Of a DNA stretch of 63,613 bases, positions 24,745-34,832 are shown one piece after another. Position 1 is the first letter of the stretch; the number at the start of each line of letters is the position of its first letter. Position numbers and translations under genes: made by a program. Source of the stretch: Ascoidea rubescens DSM 1968 (lineage: Eukaryota; Ascomycota; Saccharomycetes; Ascoideales; Ascoideaceae); NCBI RefSeq assembly GCF_001661345.1, contig NW_017962936.1:1-63613 (forward strand), read 5' to 3'. Under the pieces are notes generated by a model, which ran no database searches, was not told where the DNA came from, and saw nothing but the letters and a program-made list of their open reading frames with translations.

Positions 24745-25727
24745 TATTGTGTGGGATTAGAGGAGTAGAAGAATGGGTAGGAATAATGCTGGTGATAGGA
24801 TGGGAAGAGAGGATTAGAGGGATTGGTAGGTGATGGAGAAAAAAGTGATAAGAAAAGATAAAGGATGGAAAAATAGAAGGCAATGTGTGATTTGACGAAT
24901 TCGTAGAGATGATAAGTAAAAATTGAGTTTCTATAGGAGCAACAAGTAGATCAGATACCTTGGGATGAATTGAAGTGAGCAGAATGGAATCTAGAGAGCT
25001 TATAACTATTGGTGAGTTGTTTTGTCTGGAGCTAATAGCCTCTATGCTGCTTATATTTTGCTGATTTCTGTGTTTCTGCTTGCTTTCTCTGGTGAGACGA
25101 AAAGCCTATACTAGGAGCAGGTTGAGCAGCTTAAGAGAAGTGAACTTAAGCTCTGAGAAATAAGAGCTAGAAATACTGCTTCAAACAACAGTCCACACCT
25201 TCAAAGGCCAGCGATAGATGCTTTAGAGAGAAGCATAGAGCACCAAGGGCCATTTTGGGGCAAGATAAAAATAAACTGGTGTAAGAGGAAACATGTTGTG
25301 CCTTTTTCTGACAAAGATCTGGTGCTTTTGATCCAAGCTGTGAGCAACCTCCAGACACACTCTAGTGCCTGCTGAAAGCTCGCACTAAAGAGCAATTGTT
25401 GCTGGATTTGGAGGTGTTTAAAACAGAGCCCAAGCTCGTTGGTCGTGTTGGGTGCTGTTGGTCAACAATAGGCTTCTACAGGAGCGAGTATTTATAACCT
25501 TGGAGGCTCCACCAGGGCAGACCAGGGCAGAGAGCTGTAGGGGAGGGAAGAGCATGGAGGATGGAGCAGCTGGAGCAGCTGGAGCAGCTGGCCACTGTTC
25601 ACTTTATAACTCTTGGTGCCTGATTCTCTGCTCCATCGCCATCTTACGCTTTACGCTTTATGGTTTGTGATCCAGCTCAGGGCCAGATCAAAGTGGTGGG
25701 AATAATAAATACAGAAAGACCGAGGCT
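24745..25727. promoter_or_regulatory. long STE12 upstream region / DLD2 3' region
   Basis: 983 bp between the STE12 ATG and the DLD2 stop, relatively GC-rich. It contains small tandem repeats: GGAGCAGCT in three copies near 25565-25591 and ACCAGGGCAG twice near 25510-25530. No clear TGAAACA pheromone-response element was spotted. Short open frames on both strands look compositional. Confidence 0.45.
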
Positions 25728-27359
25728 CTATTTATCGAAGTTTATATACTTGTAAGGATTCAAGATCAACTTGGGGTCGTAGAGCTTCTTCAACTGCTTC
25801 ATCAAGTTGATTTCAATGTCTGACTTGGAATATCCAATGTAGTTTTTCTTCTGGAACCCTAGCCCATGTTCAGCAGAGATGGACCCATTGTGCTTTTTGA
25901 TCCACTCGTAGACAAAAGGCTCCAAGCAGCTTTCCACTTCTTTGGAGTATCTTCTAACTGCCACATTCAAGTGTAGATTTCCATCGCCAATATGGCCATA
26001 TCCAATAGCATCCTTCACAGGAAATTCCTCTGTTTCTCCAATCAAGTTGAAATCGCTCAATCTGACTTTGACGTCTTCAACTAGCCTGTACAAGTCCTGG
26101 ATGGGAATTGAGACATCGTATTTATAAACACCACCGTATATTGTGCTTGCTTCAGAAACAGATTCTCTCCAATTCCAGAGAGTTTTCAACTGCGTTTCGT
26201 CTTGTGCTACTACACCATCGCTGACTATTTCATTTTCCATAGCATATTCCAAAAACGACTCCAATTTGACATCGTCGTGGTCTTTATTTGACCCGGAAGT
26301 CTCAATTAGTATGTAAAAGGGATGCTCTTCATCCAATGGATGGCTTTTTTGTTTTAAAAATTCTTTTGATAGTTTTTGAGAATTCAAATCCATAAATTCG
26401 AAAGCCGATAAGATTTCACTAAGATAGTTTTTACTTTCGGTAAATGCCTTTTGAACAGCTTCATAAGATTCAACACCCAAAAATGCAACGTTGACAGCCT
26501 TTGGTCTGGTTGGACATAGAACTGACACTCCAGTTATAATGCCCAATGTTCCTTCAGAGCCAATAAACAATTGCTTCAAGTCAAAACCAGTGTTATCTTT
26601 TCTTAACGAGTTCAATGAGTTCAACACTGTTCCATCAGGCAAAACCACTTCTAATCCCAATACCGACCCATGTAATGATCCATATCTTAATAGTCTTAGA
26701 CCACCAGCATTTGTAGCAACATTACCACCAATAAAACAAGAACCTTTTGCACCTAAATCCAACGGGAAAATAAACCCATTTTCAGCTAAAAAGGCGTCAG
26801 CGTTCTCTAGGATAACACCAGCATCAGCTTTTAAAATACCAGAGACATTATCAAACGATCTAATCTTATTCAAATTCGCCAACGATAAAACAATTTCATC
26901 AAACACTGGGTTAGAACCACCAACCAAACCAGTGTTTCCCGACTGAGGAACAACTGGTAGACTGTTTTCATTGCAATACTTCAATATCTTCGACACCTGC
27001 TCAGTGGTCTTTGGCTTTAAAACTAAAGAAGACTGACCTTTATATTTTCGTAAATGGTCCTCATTAAAGAAATCCAAATCAGCCGTTAGAACCAAATTGT
27101 CGTCATTATCAAGAACTTGTTTAAAATGAACAATATCATCACTTGTAAGTCTTTTAAAGTGCTCGAATCTTTTTAAGCTTGGATAAACTTCTGAAGTTAG
27201 TTTGACATCCCCTTTGCTACTATAAAATCGATAGTTTGAAAATTTGGTGAAATTTTTAGTATAAACAGGAAGGGCCTTTTTCGAGCTTAGTAATACCTTG
27301 GAAGAGTTTTGTACCAAGTATCTTGGAAGCAACAGTCTCTGGCAAGCTCTTGAAAACAT
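25728..27359 (-). CDS. DLD2: D-2-hydroxyglutarate/D-lactate dehydrogenase, mitochondrial
   Basis: A 543-residue FAD enzyme of the Dld2/Dld3 (D-2HGDH) branch, oxidising D-2-hydroxyglutarate or D-lactate. The N-terminus [20 protein letters not shown] is a basic, hydroxylated presequence that fits mitochondrial import. The VAO/PCMH FAD domain is seen as [38 protein letters not shown] and [18 protein letters not shown]. The C-terminal domain has [14 protein letters not shown] (metal-binding His pair) and [20 protein letters not shown]. The length is close to S. cerevisiae Dld2 (530). The ATG at 27359 is chosen; a TTG two codons upstream merely opens the frame. The minus-strand coding sequence is G-rich, so its + strand is C-rich, unlike most minus-strand neighbours. 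A CCAAT box lies upstream (near 27499). Confidence 0.93.
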   Translation of the reverse strand: MFSRACQRLLLPRYLVQNSSKVLLSSKKALPVYTKNFTKFSNYRFYSSKGDVKLTSEVYPSLKRFEHFKRLTSDDIVHFKQVLDNDDNLVLTADLDFFNEDHLRKYKGQSSLVLKPKTTEQVSKILKYCNENSLPVVPQSGNTGLVGGSNPVFDEIVLSLANLNKIRSFDNVSGILKADAGVILENADAFLAENGFIFPLDLGAKGSCFIGGNVATNAGGLRLLRYGSLHGSVLGLEVVLPDGTVLNSLNSLRKDNTGFDLKQLFIGSEGTLGIITGVSVLCPTRPKAVNVAFLGVESYEAVQKAFTESKNYLSEILSAFEFMDLNSQKLSKEFLKQKSHPLDEEHPFYILIETSGSNKDHDDVKLESFLEYAMENEIVSDGVVAQDETQLKTLWNWRESVSEASTIYGGVYKYDVSIPIQDLYRLVEDVKVRLSDFNLIGETEEFPVKDAIGYGHIGDGNLHLNVAVRRYSKEVESCLEPFVYEWIKKHNGSISAEHGLGFQKKNYIGYSKSDIEINLMKQLKKLYDPKLILNPYKYINFDK

Positions 27360-27994
27360 TTTCAACCCAGTGCACTCAAAATCCCTAGAGATAGGTGATG
27401 GAGAGAAAAAGAAGAATAGTGAGTTTGCATAACAAAGTCATATATATCGTGGACATCGAATCTTATTTATGAGTAATAACAAAAAAAAAATTCTTATCCA
27501 ATCGGAGCCGGGTTTATCGTGATCCATGGATAAATGAAGATAATACGCAGAAAAATTGAGAGATGTTGGCAGTAGTGCTCATCTCTTGAATGAAACTGAA
27601 ACATGCTATTTAGACAAGGTTCCTGCTGTGCTACCATCGTTTACAATCAACCAGAACCTGGGGCAGTTAAAGAACCATTGAGGATGACAGTTAGTTGTAG
27701 CCGAGATCACACGAGATGAGATGGGATCACAAGCTTCAGTGCTGCTGTGTTGCGAAACCCAGCTGGAGAAGCAGCTAAATGCTTATCCTATCCAGCAGAA
27801 GCTTTCTCTTTGTCATTGTATTTAATGACTAATTGTTTGTAAGAACAACAACAGCAGAAGAAGAAGCATTATAACGGAACCAGCGGCGTGGGTCAAATGA
27901 GAAAATGAGGATTGGAATCATTTTGTAATTTTTTCTTGTTTTCTGTGTTTTTTTGATTCTTTTGAATCTGTTTATCTGTTGGGCGTTTTACAAA
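27360..27994. promoter_or_regulatory. divergent promoter region, DLD2 / AOS1
   Basis: 635 bp. A CCAAT box and CGGAGCCGG (CGG...CCG-like) lie near 27499-27510 on the DLD2 side. GATGAGATG repeats occur near 27710-27725 on the AOS1 side. No other gene was recognised. Confidence 0.45.
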
Positions 27995-29173
27995 ATGTCG
28001 CTAGACCAGTTATTGAATCCACAGTCGAGCTCCAATGAAAAGTTGTCCAATGACGAAATTGAGTTGTATGACAGACAAATTCGATTATGGGGCATGGAAG
28101 CTCAGCAGAGAATTCGTTGCACAAAGATTTTGTTGATTAATTTGTCTGGTATTGGGACTGAGATTGTCAAGAATCTAGTGTTATCTGGGATAAACGAGTT
28201 GTATTTGTTGGACAATAATGATGTAAAAGAAGAAGATTTAGCTACGCAATTTTTCCTCACTGAAGGTGAAGATGATTTGTTTCGTTTGGATATAATTGGC
28301 AGGAAAAAATTGGATGTAGCACTACCACAAATCCAAGAACTAAATCCCAGAGTTAAAATCAAGATTAATACTAGAAAATCAATTTATGATTTTTTAGATG
28401 ATGGAGTGAGAAATCTAGATAATAAAGATTTTTTCAGGCAATTCAATTTAGTGATTTCAACTCAATTGGATTCGATTTCGAATTTGAAATTGAATAAAAT
28501 TACCAGATCATTGAACTTACCATTTTACGCTACTAGTTGTCATGGGTTGTTTGGATATTTCTTTTCAGATTTAATCATGTATGACGATTTGAGTAACGCT
28601 GATAATAGTCATAATAATCATAAGAGTAATAAAAGTAATAAAAGTAATAAAAGTAATAAAAGTAATAAAAGTGATAATACTCATAATAGTAATAATAGTA
28701 ACAAGTTGATTTATTATCCATTTCATTCGTTATTGTCAATGAATTGTAATAATTCACCGTTTAAAAATTTAAGAAAAAGACAATTGATTACTAAAAAAAA
28801 AAGGATTTTGATATCGGTATTTATATTGACATTGATTAATTATGATTTCAAGTACCCATCAATAAATAAAAATGAGATAAAGATAAATGAGGAGCTATTT
28901 GATGAAGAGTTGGGTAAAATGTTTGGGAAACTTGAGTTGTTCTTTGAAGATGAAAATCCCGGGCAAATTCAAGAAGAAACTAGGGAGTTATTGAAAGTTT
29001 TTTTAAATAATATCAATTGTGAATTTTCACCAATTTGTGCGATTTTGGGTGGATCGTTAGCGCAGGATATTATTAATATGCTAAGTTTTAAAAACTCGCC
29101 GGTGAATAATTTTTTAGTATTGGATGGATTATCGAGTGAAATGCCAATTTACCAAATTATCAAAAAAAAATAA
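27995..29173 (+). CDS. AOS1: SUMO-activating enzyme subunit Aos1
   Basis: A 392-residue Aos1-like protein, the smaller half of the heterodimeric E1 that activates SUMO with Uba2 in the nucleus. The opening LSNDEIELYDRQIRLWGMEA and the Rossmann segment ILLINLSGIGTEIVKNLVLS ... LYLLDNNDVKEEDLATQFFL are hallmark ThiF/E1 sequences. LPFYATSCHGLFGYFFSDL and the terminal CAILGGSLAQDIINMLS ... NFLVLDG also match. A repeat of NKSNKSNKS (AAAAGTAAT units, about 28619-28672) is inserted between them. The start is the MSLDQLLN ATG at 27995; the upstream in-frame codons up to 27953 have no conserved content. It lacks the catalytic cysteine domain of Uba2, as expected. The coding strand is G-rich, opposite to HRP1 or HEM3. 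Confidence 0.92.
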   Translation: MSLDQLLNPQSSSNEKLSNDEIELYDRQIRLWGMEAQQRIRCTKILLINLSGIGTEIVKNLVLSGINELYLLDNNDVKEEDLATQFFLTEGEDDLFRLDIIGRKKLDVALPQIQELNPRVKIKINTRKSIYDFLDDGVRNLDNKDFFRQFNLVISTQLDSISNLKLNKITRSLNLPFYATSCHGLFGYFFSDLIMYDDLSNADNSHNNHKSNKSNKSNKSNKSNKSDNTHNSNNSNKLIYYPFHSLLSMNCNNSPFKNLRKRQLITKKKRILISVFILTLINYDFKYPSINKNEIKINEELFDEELGKMFGKLELFFEDENPGQIQEETRELLKVFLNNINCEFSPICAILGGSLAQDIINMLSFKNSPVNNFLVLDGLSSEMPIYQIIKKK

Positions 29174-29524
29174 ATAATATTTATTTATTTATTTAATTAA
29201 TTAATTGAACATTTAATTAAGTATTTAGATATATATATACAGGAATAATGATGAGAAAAGTTAAAGTTTTAGTTAAAGTAAAAAGGGAAATTGAAATTGA
29301 AATTGAAATTAAAATTGAAATTAAAATGATAAAAAATAGTAAAGATATCCTAAGATTCATGAAAGAAGTATAATGTATAATGTAGACTGCAAATTGTAAA
29401 ATTGTAAAATATAGGATAGATGTGAGTAGGATTAATTAATTAATTAATAAATAAATAAAGATAATAGTAAGTGGTGAGTGGTGAATGGTGAATGGTGAGT
29501 GCTGTATGATAGATTATGGAAAAC
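29174..29524. other. convergent intergenic region, AOS1 / NFU1
   Basis: AT-rich 3' sequence with simple repeats: TTTATTTATTTAATTAATTAATT (29176-29205, as short units), GAAATTGAAATT-type 6-mers (29287-29330) and GGTGAGTGGTGAATGGTGAATGG-like 8-mers (29471-29500). No gene seen. Confidence 0.6.
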
Positions 29525-30277
29525 CTATAGGGAGGGTGGAATGTCATCATCCAATTCTTTTGACTTAACTTCTTTCGATTTGATTATGGTTGAAGACTTT
29601 TTGGAATCAGGCAAAGGATCGATTAAATCATCATCTTCATTGATTTGTTCAACTATTTTGACTTCTTCAATATAATATTTTAACATTGACTCAACACCAT
29701 TTTTTAAAGTGACAGAAGAGGAATCACAAGTTCTGCAGGCACCTTTTAGTTTTAATCTGACTTTGCCAATATCAGAATCAAAGGAGATGAATTCAATGTC
29801 GCCACCATCATCCTGAATGGCTGGTCTGATTCTTGTGAAAATAAGTTCTTTTATGATAGAGGTGATTTCGTCGTCATTTTCGTTTATGATAGTATCTGGG
29901 TCCTCGAGAGCGTTTTTGTCTATGATGGGTTTTCCATTAGTAAGATACTCAGTAAGGATAGAAAAAATTTCTGGTTTCAAAATGGACCAGTCTGTGGAAG
30001 TCTTCTTGGCGATGGTTATGAAGTTGGAGCCAAACATAACAGAAGATATGTCGTCGATGGAGAATAGCTTTTTAGCTAGGGGAGAAGAGTAGGCATCTCT
30101 GCCACTGAGATACTCTTTTGTCTGCTCGTCAGGAAGAATTCTGGTAGAGGGAAGAAACTTCAAGGCCTGCTCGTTGGGCGTGGTGGCAGTTTGGATAAAG
30201 AGCGACCTGGTGAGAGTGGCAGAGAGTCTAGAGTTGGTGAGGAAAAAGGGTCGTTTGACAAAGTTGAGAGAGAGCAT
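29525..30277 (-). CDS. NFU1: mitochondrial Fe-S cluster carrier Nfu1
   Basis: A 250-residue Nfu1, which delivers [4Fe-4S] clusters to mitochondrial enzymes such as lipoate synthase and complex II. An N-terminal mitochondrial presequence is followed by the Nfu N domain (FLPSTRILPDEQTKEY, SPLAKKLFSIDDISSVMFG, FITIAKK) and the C-terminal NifU-like domain (RIRPAIQDDGGDIEFISF, then LKGACRTCDSSSVTLKNG with the cluster-binding CxxC). A charged tail of about 35 residues follows. The ATG at 30277 is the first in frame. It shares a GC-rich divergent promoter with HEM3. Confidence 0.95.
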   Translation of the reverse strand: MLSLNFVKRPFFLTNSRLSATLTRSLFIQTATTPNEQALKFLPSTRILPDEQTKEYLSGRDAYSSPLAKKLFSIDDISSVMFGSNFITIAKKTSTDWSILKPEIFSILTEYLTNGKPIIDKNALEDPDTIINENDDEITSIIKELIFTRIRPAIQDDGGDIEFISFDSDIGKVRLKLKGACRTCDSSSVTLKNGVESMLKYYIEEVKIVEQINEDDDLIDPLPDSKKSSTIIKSKEVKSKELDDDIPPSL

Positions 30278-30985
30278 TGTGGGTGGATATCTGGTTGTGA
30301 GAATGTATTTGCTCTTCGAGTCCTCGCTGCTCTTTATACTCTTATGCTCTTGATATTCTTTACGTCCCGAGCGCCCTCGAAATGCTCGGATGTGCCGCTA
30401 GATCACCACCTCTCCTCGACAAACATCCTCGGTATGCTCTCGGCCGCACGGAGCCCGCCGATGCTGACCTTCCACCGCGCACCCATTGGCCGGACGCTGC
30501 GGTGCCGGTACTGCACTAAAAGCGCTTGTATCACGTGCCAGGCACGTCTGTGCAAGTTTTGCCTCGAAGAGGAAAATCGGGCGGGCTGTGATTGGTCGCG
30601 TCGGGGAGCCAAAGTGGACGCAGTGAAAAATTTTATATGCTTTTGTATAGATATGGCGCCGGATCAGCTCGGTGGGTGATAAAGTGGATACGATTACTGG
30701 CCTGAGCTATATATTGTCTCTCATCCCACTCTTTCCTTTCTGCTTTATCTTTTTGTTTCCTCTGTTCATTGATCCCCTGCGTCCTCTGCTTCCTCTTCCC
30801 TGTTTCTCGTCCTTCTGGTTCCCATTGTTCTGCCTCCTCTAGTCTCTTGATGTAATTTTGTCGAGTTCCTCTTTGATACGTACCTCATCGCTCTTCGCTC
30901 TTGCCTTTTTGATACCTCTTGATATCGCTCAATTTCTTTGCTTATCAGTTATCTGCCCACCATATTCTCTCTTCTCTCTTAAATA
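30278..30985. promoter_or_regulatory. divergent promoter NFU1/HEM3 with CCAAT boxes and CACGTG
   Basis: A GC-rich island. ATTGG (CCAAT on the minus strand) occurs at 30485-30489 and 30591-30595, and CACGTG at 30532-30537, midway between them. CCAAT boxes bind the Hap2/3/5 complex, which is known to activate respiratory genes and yeast HEM3; CACGTG binds Cbf1. CT-rich tracts and TATATA (near 30707) precede the HEM3 ATG. The sites are visible; their use is inferred. Confidence 0.65.
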
Positions 30986-32266
30986 ATGTCTACTTTTGCC
31001 TCCTCGTCTTCTTCTTCCTCCCTGAACTCCTCTCTGTCCTCCCTTCATTCCTCTGCTTCCTTGCTCTCCAACTCTGTCATGACCACCGCTTCCTCCACCC
31101 AAATATCTGAAAGCGATTTCAACACAAACTCCTTTGACGACTTCATTCAAATTCAAAGAGAAAACAACCACAACCAAAGCGATCCACTTGACAACAATCC
31201 TTTAATCTCAAATAAAGTTATTATTGGCGGCAGAAAATCAAAATTAGCTGTTATACAGTCTGAACTAATTAAAGGCTCAATCCTCCATCACTTTCCCAAC
31301 TTGGATATTCAAATCATCGCCCTATCCACTCTCGGCGACAAAATTCAAAACAAGCCTTTATACTCTTTTGGTGGGAAATCCCTATGGACAAAAGAATTGG
31401 AAATCCTTTTGCTAACTAATTTAGTCGACAATTCGATTAACCTCGATCTCCCTAGAATCGACCTCATAGTCCACTCCCTAAAGGATATGCCAACTTTCTT
31501 GCCTCCTCATTTTGAACTAGCTTGTATATCTGAAAGAGAAGATCCCTCCGATGCTGTTGTCATGCCTTCCTATTCTCCCTATAAGTCCCTATCCGATTTG
31601 CCCTCAAATTCCATTGTTGGTACTTCCTCCATCAGAAGATCAGCTCAATTGTTGAAAAATTTCCCTTACTTGAAATTCCAGTCCTGCAGAGGAAACGTTC
31701 TTACAAGATTGAACAAACTAGATGACCCATCATCAGAATTCGATTGTCTAATTCTAGCCACTGCTGGCTTGAAAAGACTAGACTTATCCCATAGAATAAC
31801 CTATACCCTTAACTCAAAAAATGGCATGTATCATGCCGTTGGCCAAGGTGCTTTAGGTATAGAAATTAAAAAAAATAACTTTTATATCAAAAAAATATTA
31901 AACAAAATTCTAAATTTAGACGCAACTGCTTGTTGTTTGGCTGAAAGATCCTTAATGAGAACCTTAGAAGGTGGTTGCTCGGTCCCAATCGGCGTGGAAT
32001 CAGAATTCAACAATAACATCCTCCTCCTAAAAGCCATTGTAATAAGTGTCGATGGTAAAAAATTCGTTGAAGATCAATATTCTTTAGATTTTTCTCCTCT
32101 AATATCCAATACCAACAACAACAAAGATAATATACAAAAAATATCATATAATGACCAATTTGTCCAATATGCTGAATCTGTCGGAAGAATTTTAGCCAAT
32201 AATTTGATAGATAAAGGTGCAAAAGAAATCCTTAATGAAATTAATTTAAATAACATTGTGCATTAA
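30986..32266 (+). CDS. HEM3: porphobilinogen deaminase (hydroxymethylbilane synthase)
   Basis: A 426-residue cytosolic enzyme that joins four porphobilinogens into hydroxymethylbilane, the third step of haem synthesis. After a Ser-rich, poorly conserved 75-residue N-terminus come the family blocks: IIGGRKSKLAVIQSELI, LSTLGDKI, GGKSLWTKELE, DLIVHSLKDMPT, SEREDPSDAVV, IVGTSSIRRSAQLL, SCRGNVLTRLNKL and HAVGQGALGIEI. CLAERSLMRTLEGGCSVPIG contains the Cys that carries the dipyrromethane cofactor. The Ser-rich extension makes it about 100 residues longer than S. cerevisiae Hem3 (327). The ATG at 30986 (AAATAATG) is the first in frame; a later start is possible but not supported by any Met near the domain. 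Confidence 0.95.
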   Translation: MSTFASSSSSSSLNSSLSSLHSSASLLSNSVMTTASSTQISESDFNTNSFDDFIQIQRENNHNQSDPLDNNPLISNKVIIGGRKSKLAVIQSELIKGSILHHFPNLDIQIIALSTLGDKIQNKPLYSFGGKSLWTKELEILLLTNLVDNSINLDLPRIDLIVHSLKDMPTFLPPHFELACISEREDPSDAVVMPSYSPYKSLSDLPSNSIVGTSSIRRSAQLLKNFPYLKFQSCRGNVLTRLNKLDDPSSEFDCLILATAGLKRLDLSHRITYTLNSKNGMYHAVGQGALGIEIKKNNFYIKKILNKILNLDATACCLAERSLMRTLEGGCSVPIGVESEFNNNILLLKAIVISVDGKKFVEDQYSLDFSPLISNTNNNKDNIQKISYNDQFVQYAESVGRILANNLIDKGAKEILNEINLNNIVH

Positions 32267-32842
32267 TTCATTCAATTGTTTATATATAAATTAATGGAAT
32301 TTATCCACGTTTTATATATTATATCTCATTTTATATTTTTATTCTACTGCTTGTTTTGTTTTTTTCAATCTTATTAAACTATTAAATTTGTTTTTTCTAT
32401 TTTTTTACTTCTGTTCTTTTCAATACATCTTTTGATAATTTCTTTCTTTTTATGACCATTTTTTTAGTTCATCTTCCTTCATATTTATTTTTTTTCTTTT
32501 CTCATTATTTTTCCTTGTCTTTCTTTTATGTTTTTTTCTTACTATTTTTTTCCTTAAACATTGGGTCTTTTGTTACTTTAATTATTTACTTATTTACTTA
32601 TTTACTTATTTACTTATTTACTTTCTTATCATGATATTTAAAGGTGATCTTAGATTTTAACTGGCGAAACTTGTCAAAATAACTTTTTCATGTAAATATA
32701 AACTATATTTGAAAATCCATTAAAAAAATACTAAAAAACTGACTGATAATATTCTCGTTTTTTGTCTTTCCCTTTCTTTCTCTCTCTCTCTCTTTCCATT
32801 TATAAAAAAATAAATAAATATACATATAATAACAATTACTTA
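32267..32842. other. convergent intergenic region, HEM3 / SOF1, with an 8-bp tandem repeat
   Basis: A T-rich 3' region. ACTTATTT is repeated about five times at 32588-32630, and a CT run (TTTCTCTCTCTCTCTC) is near 32779. No gene was recognised. Confidence 0.6.
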
Positions 32843-34387
32843 TTATTTAAATGCCAAATTAACAATATGCTTTTCCTTCTCATCTTGTACTTTATTATAT
32901 TCCGGTTTTCTATGTCTTTTTTCATTAAACTCCTTTCTTTTAATACTCTCCATTTGAACAATCTTATGATCTTTAGCCTTTTTAATACCTTTAGGCAAAT
33001 GTCTATGTCTGCTGATCCTTTTAATCTCAGGCATATTCTTATACTTTTCTTTCAATCTTTCAACTTTAATCAAATGTGTCAACTCTCTTGATGACTTAAT
33101 ATTTGATCGTTCACTTGCTTTGGATCTCCAAACTCTCACATTACAATCATCAGATCCACTTATAATATACTTGTTATCACTGGAGTATATAACTTTGAAG
33201 ACATGCTGCATTCTCTTGGTATGATAAATATCTCTCGATCTTGGTTCATTAATATTAAATATTCTAATGGTCTTATCATACGATCCAGTTACAAATTCCC
33301 TTCCGTTTGAACTAAAATCAATATCTAATATCGGTGCAACATGATCTTTAAATATCAATAATGATTTTTTCAAAAATCTCATATCATAATAATACGCATT
33401 CTCATCTTCTGAAGCTGCCATGAAATTATGAGGCTTGATTGGATTCCATGATATTGAATTGACCTTGAAACTTGTTATTAATTTTTGTATTGATGAATTG
33501 GTTCTTAAATCATATAAATTTAAATTATTGTCAGACCCTGAGGTCGCAAATATCGATGTTTGCAACGGATTGAATTTCAATGAAATGATTGAATCAGACC
33601 CCCATGTTAAATCAGATATTGGATTTGATCGATTTATATCCCATAATTCAACTTTATATCCTCCAGTGACAAATTTAGGCTCTGCCTTATGGCTATCCAT
33701 TGCTTGAAAAGAGTATTCGCCTGTCCAACTCTTAATTAGACCAGGTTCTTTTGAATCGTCAAAGTTATTTCTATTACTATTTTCAGTGAATTCATCTCCA
33801 TCTTCATCATCAGAATTCAAATTATCAATTATTTTATTCATTTTTTGAACGTTCACTTCATCATCATTGCCGTCGTCCACAAAATCATCATCAATATCAC
33901 TATCACTATTAATTGAGTGAAAATTATTAAAATTACTTTTATGTCTAAAATCATGATCATTAAGGGACCATAATTTTACTGTGTTGTCTTCACCACCACA
34001 ACTTAGTAAATTATTACCATTATTCCTTAAGATTGTTAAAGATTTTATTATACCATTATGGGCTTTAAAACTTAATTTTTCATCTTTTGGATCGTTCAAA
34101 TTCCAGTACTTAATAAAACCATCACCACTACCGGTGCATAGTTTACTTAAATCGTTGTCGTTTTTACAGATAGAATATACACCATCAGCATGACCACGTC
34201 CAAGCTGATATAAAAATGGTTTTGCAAATAATCTTTCCAATTTTGTTGCTTGCAAAGCCTTTGCATATTCTCTCTGTTTTTCAAATGGATGTAATGTGGA
34301 AGAATTATTCTTTGGTAAAATTGATTTTTGGGTGTTTCTCACTGGTACATAATTGTCAGATGAACGGCTAATAGTTTTTATCTTCAT
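32843..34387 (-). CDS. SOF1: Sof1 WD40 protein of the U3 snoRNP / small-subunit processome
   Basis: A 514-residue Sof1 (DCAF13), needed for 18S rRNA processing in the nucleolus. The ATG at 34387 gives MKIKTISRSSDNYVPVRNTQ, matching the Sof1 start; the frame extends 29 codons upstream through non-conserved sequence. WD40 blades are visible as FLYQLGRGHADGVYSICK, GSGDGFIKYWNL, GGEDNTVKLWSL, GSDNNLNLYDLR, GSYDKTIRIFNI and GSDDCNVRVWRSKASERS. The C-terminal MPEIKRISRHRHLPKGIKKA is diagnostic. An acidic Asp/Asn-rich loop (about residues 160-205) is inserted between the blades. A TGAAAAATT (RRPE-like) element lies about 150 bp upstream. Confidence 0.95.
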   Translation of the reverse strand: MKIKTISRSSDNYVPVRNTQKSILPKNNSSTLHPFEKQREYAKALQATKLERLFAKPFLYQLGRGHADGVYSICKNDNDLSKLCTGSGDGFIKYWNLNDPKDEKLSFKAHNGIIKSLTILRNNGNNLLSCGGEDNTVKLWSLNDHDFRHKSNFNNFHSINSDSDIDDDFVDDGNDDEVNVQKMNKIIDNLNSDDEDGDEFTENSNRNNFDDSKEPGLIKSWTGEYSFQAMDSHKAEPKFVTGGYKVELWDINRSNPISDLTWGSDSIISLKFNPLQTSIFATSGSDNNLNLYDLRTNSSIQKLITSFKVNSISWNPIKPHNFMAASEDENAYYYDMRFLKKSLLIFKDHVAPILDIDFSSNGREFVTGSYDKTIRIFNINEPRSRDIYHTKRMQHVFKVIYSSDNKYIISGSDDCNVRVWRSKASERSNIKSSRELTHLIKVERLKEKYKNMPEIKRISRHRHLPKGIKKAKDHKIVQMESIKRKEFNEKRHRKPEYNKVQDEKEKHIVNLAFK

Positions 34388-34832
34388 TGTGAATGTAATA
34401 CCAAAGTAATTATATAATTTTTCAGCAGTAAATTGATTTATTCTTTTGGATGAATGACTTTTGTTTTCTATCAAAAAAAAATTCAGATCAGAAAAAAAAT
34501 AATTATAAATTTCAGAACGGACCGGAATTCAATTTTTCACATGTGTTGTTTGCTTCTTTTCTGTGCCACAAAGAAACCTGTCATTTACTAATATATGCCG
34601 GTTTTGTAGGTATTTAATATTGTGCTGAATAAAATAGTTGTGATTGTTCTATCTTTACAAGTGCTCATCCACTCACCAGCCTCTAATTACTTGTTTAATT
34701 CTTAGGATATAATCTAATCTCCAAATCACCGATAAAACACCCTTCGCAGTGCTTGGGGTAGTTATATTTATTGTGGTCAATTGCATAATTCTATTGCAAA
34801 AGACAGCTACTGGAATAAATGCATTTTTATAA
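34388..34832. promoter_or_regulatory. divergent promoter SOF1/VPS8 with RRPE-like element
   Basis: AATTTTTCA at 34531-34539 is TGAAAAATT on the SOF1 strand, the ribosomal-RNA-processing element found upstream of ribosome-biogenesis genes. The rest is AT-rich without further recognisable sites. Confidence 0.5.

Noticed and set aside
30191-30679. 162-codon open frame on the plus strand across the NFU1 5' end and promoter
   Set aside because: It overlaps NFU1 coding sequence in antisense and runs through a GC-rich promoter. Cys-rich parts come from composition, not a zinc-binding pattern.
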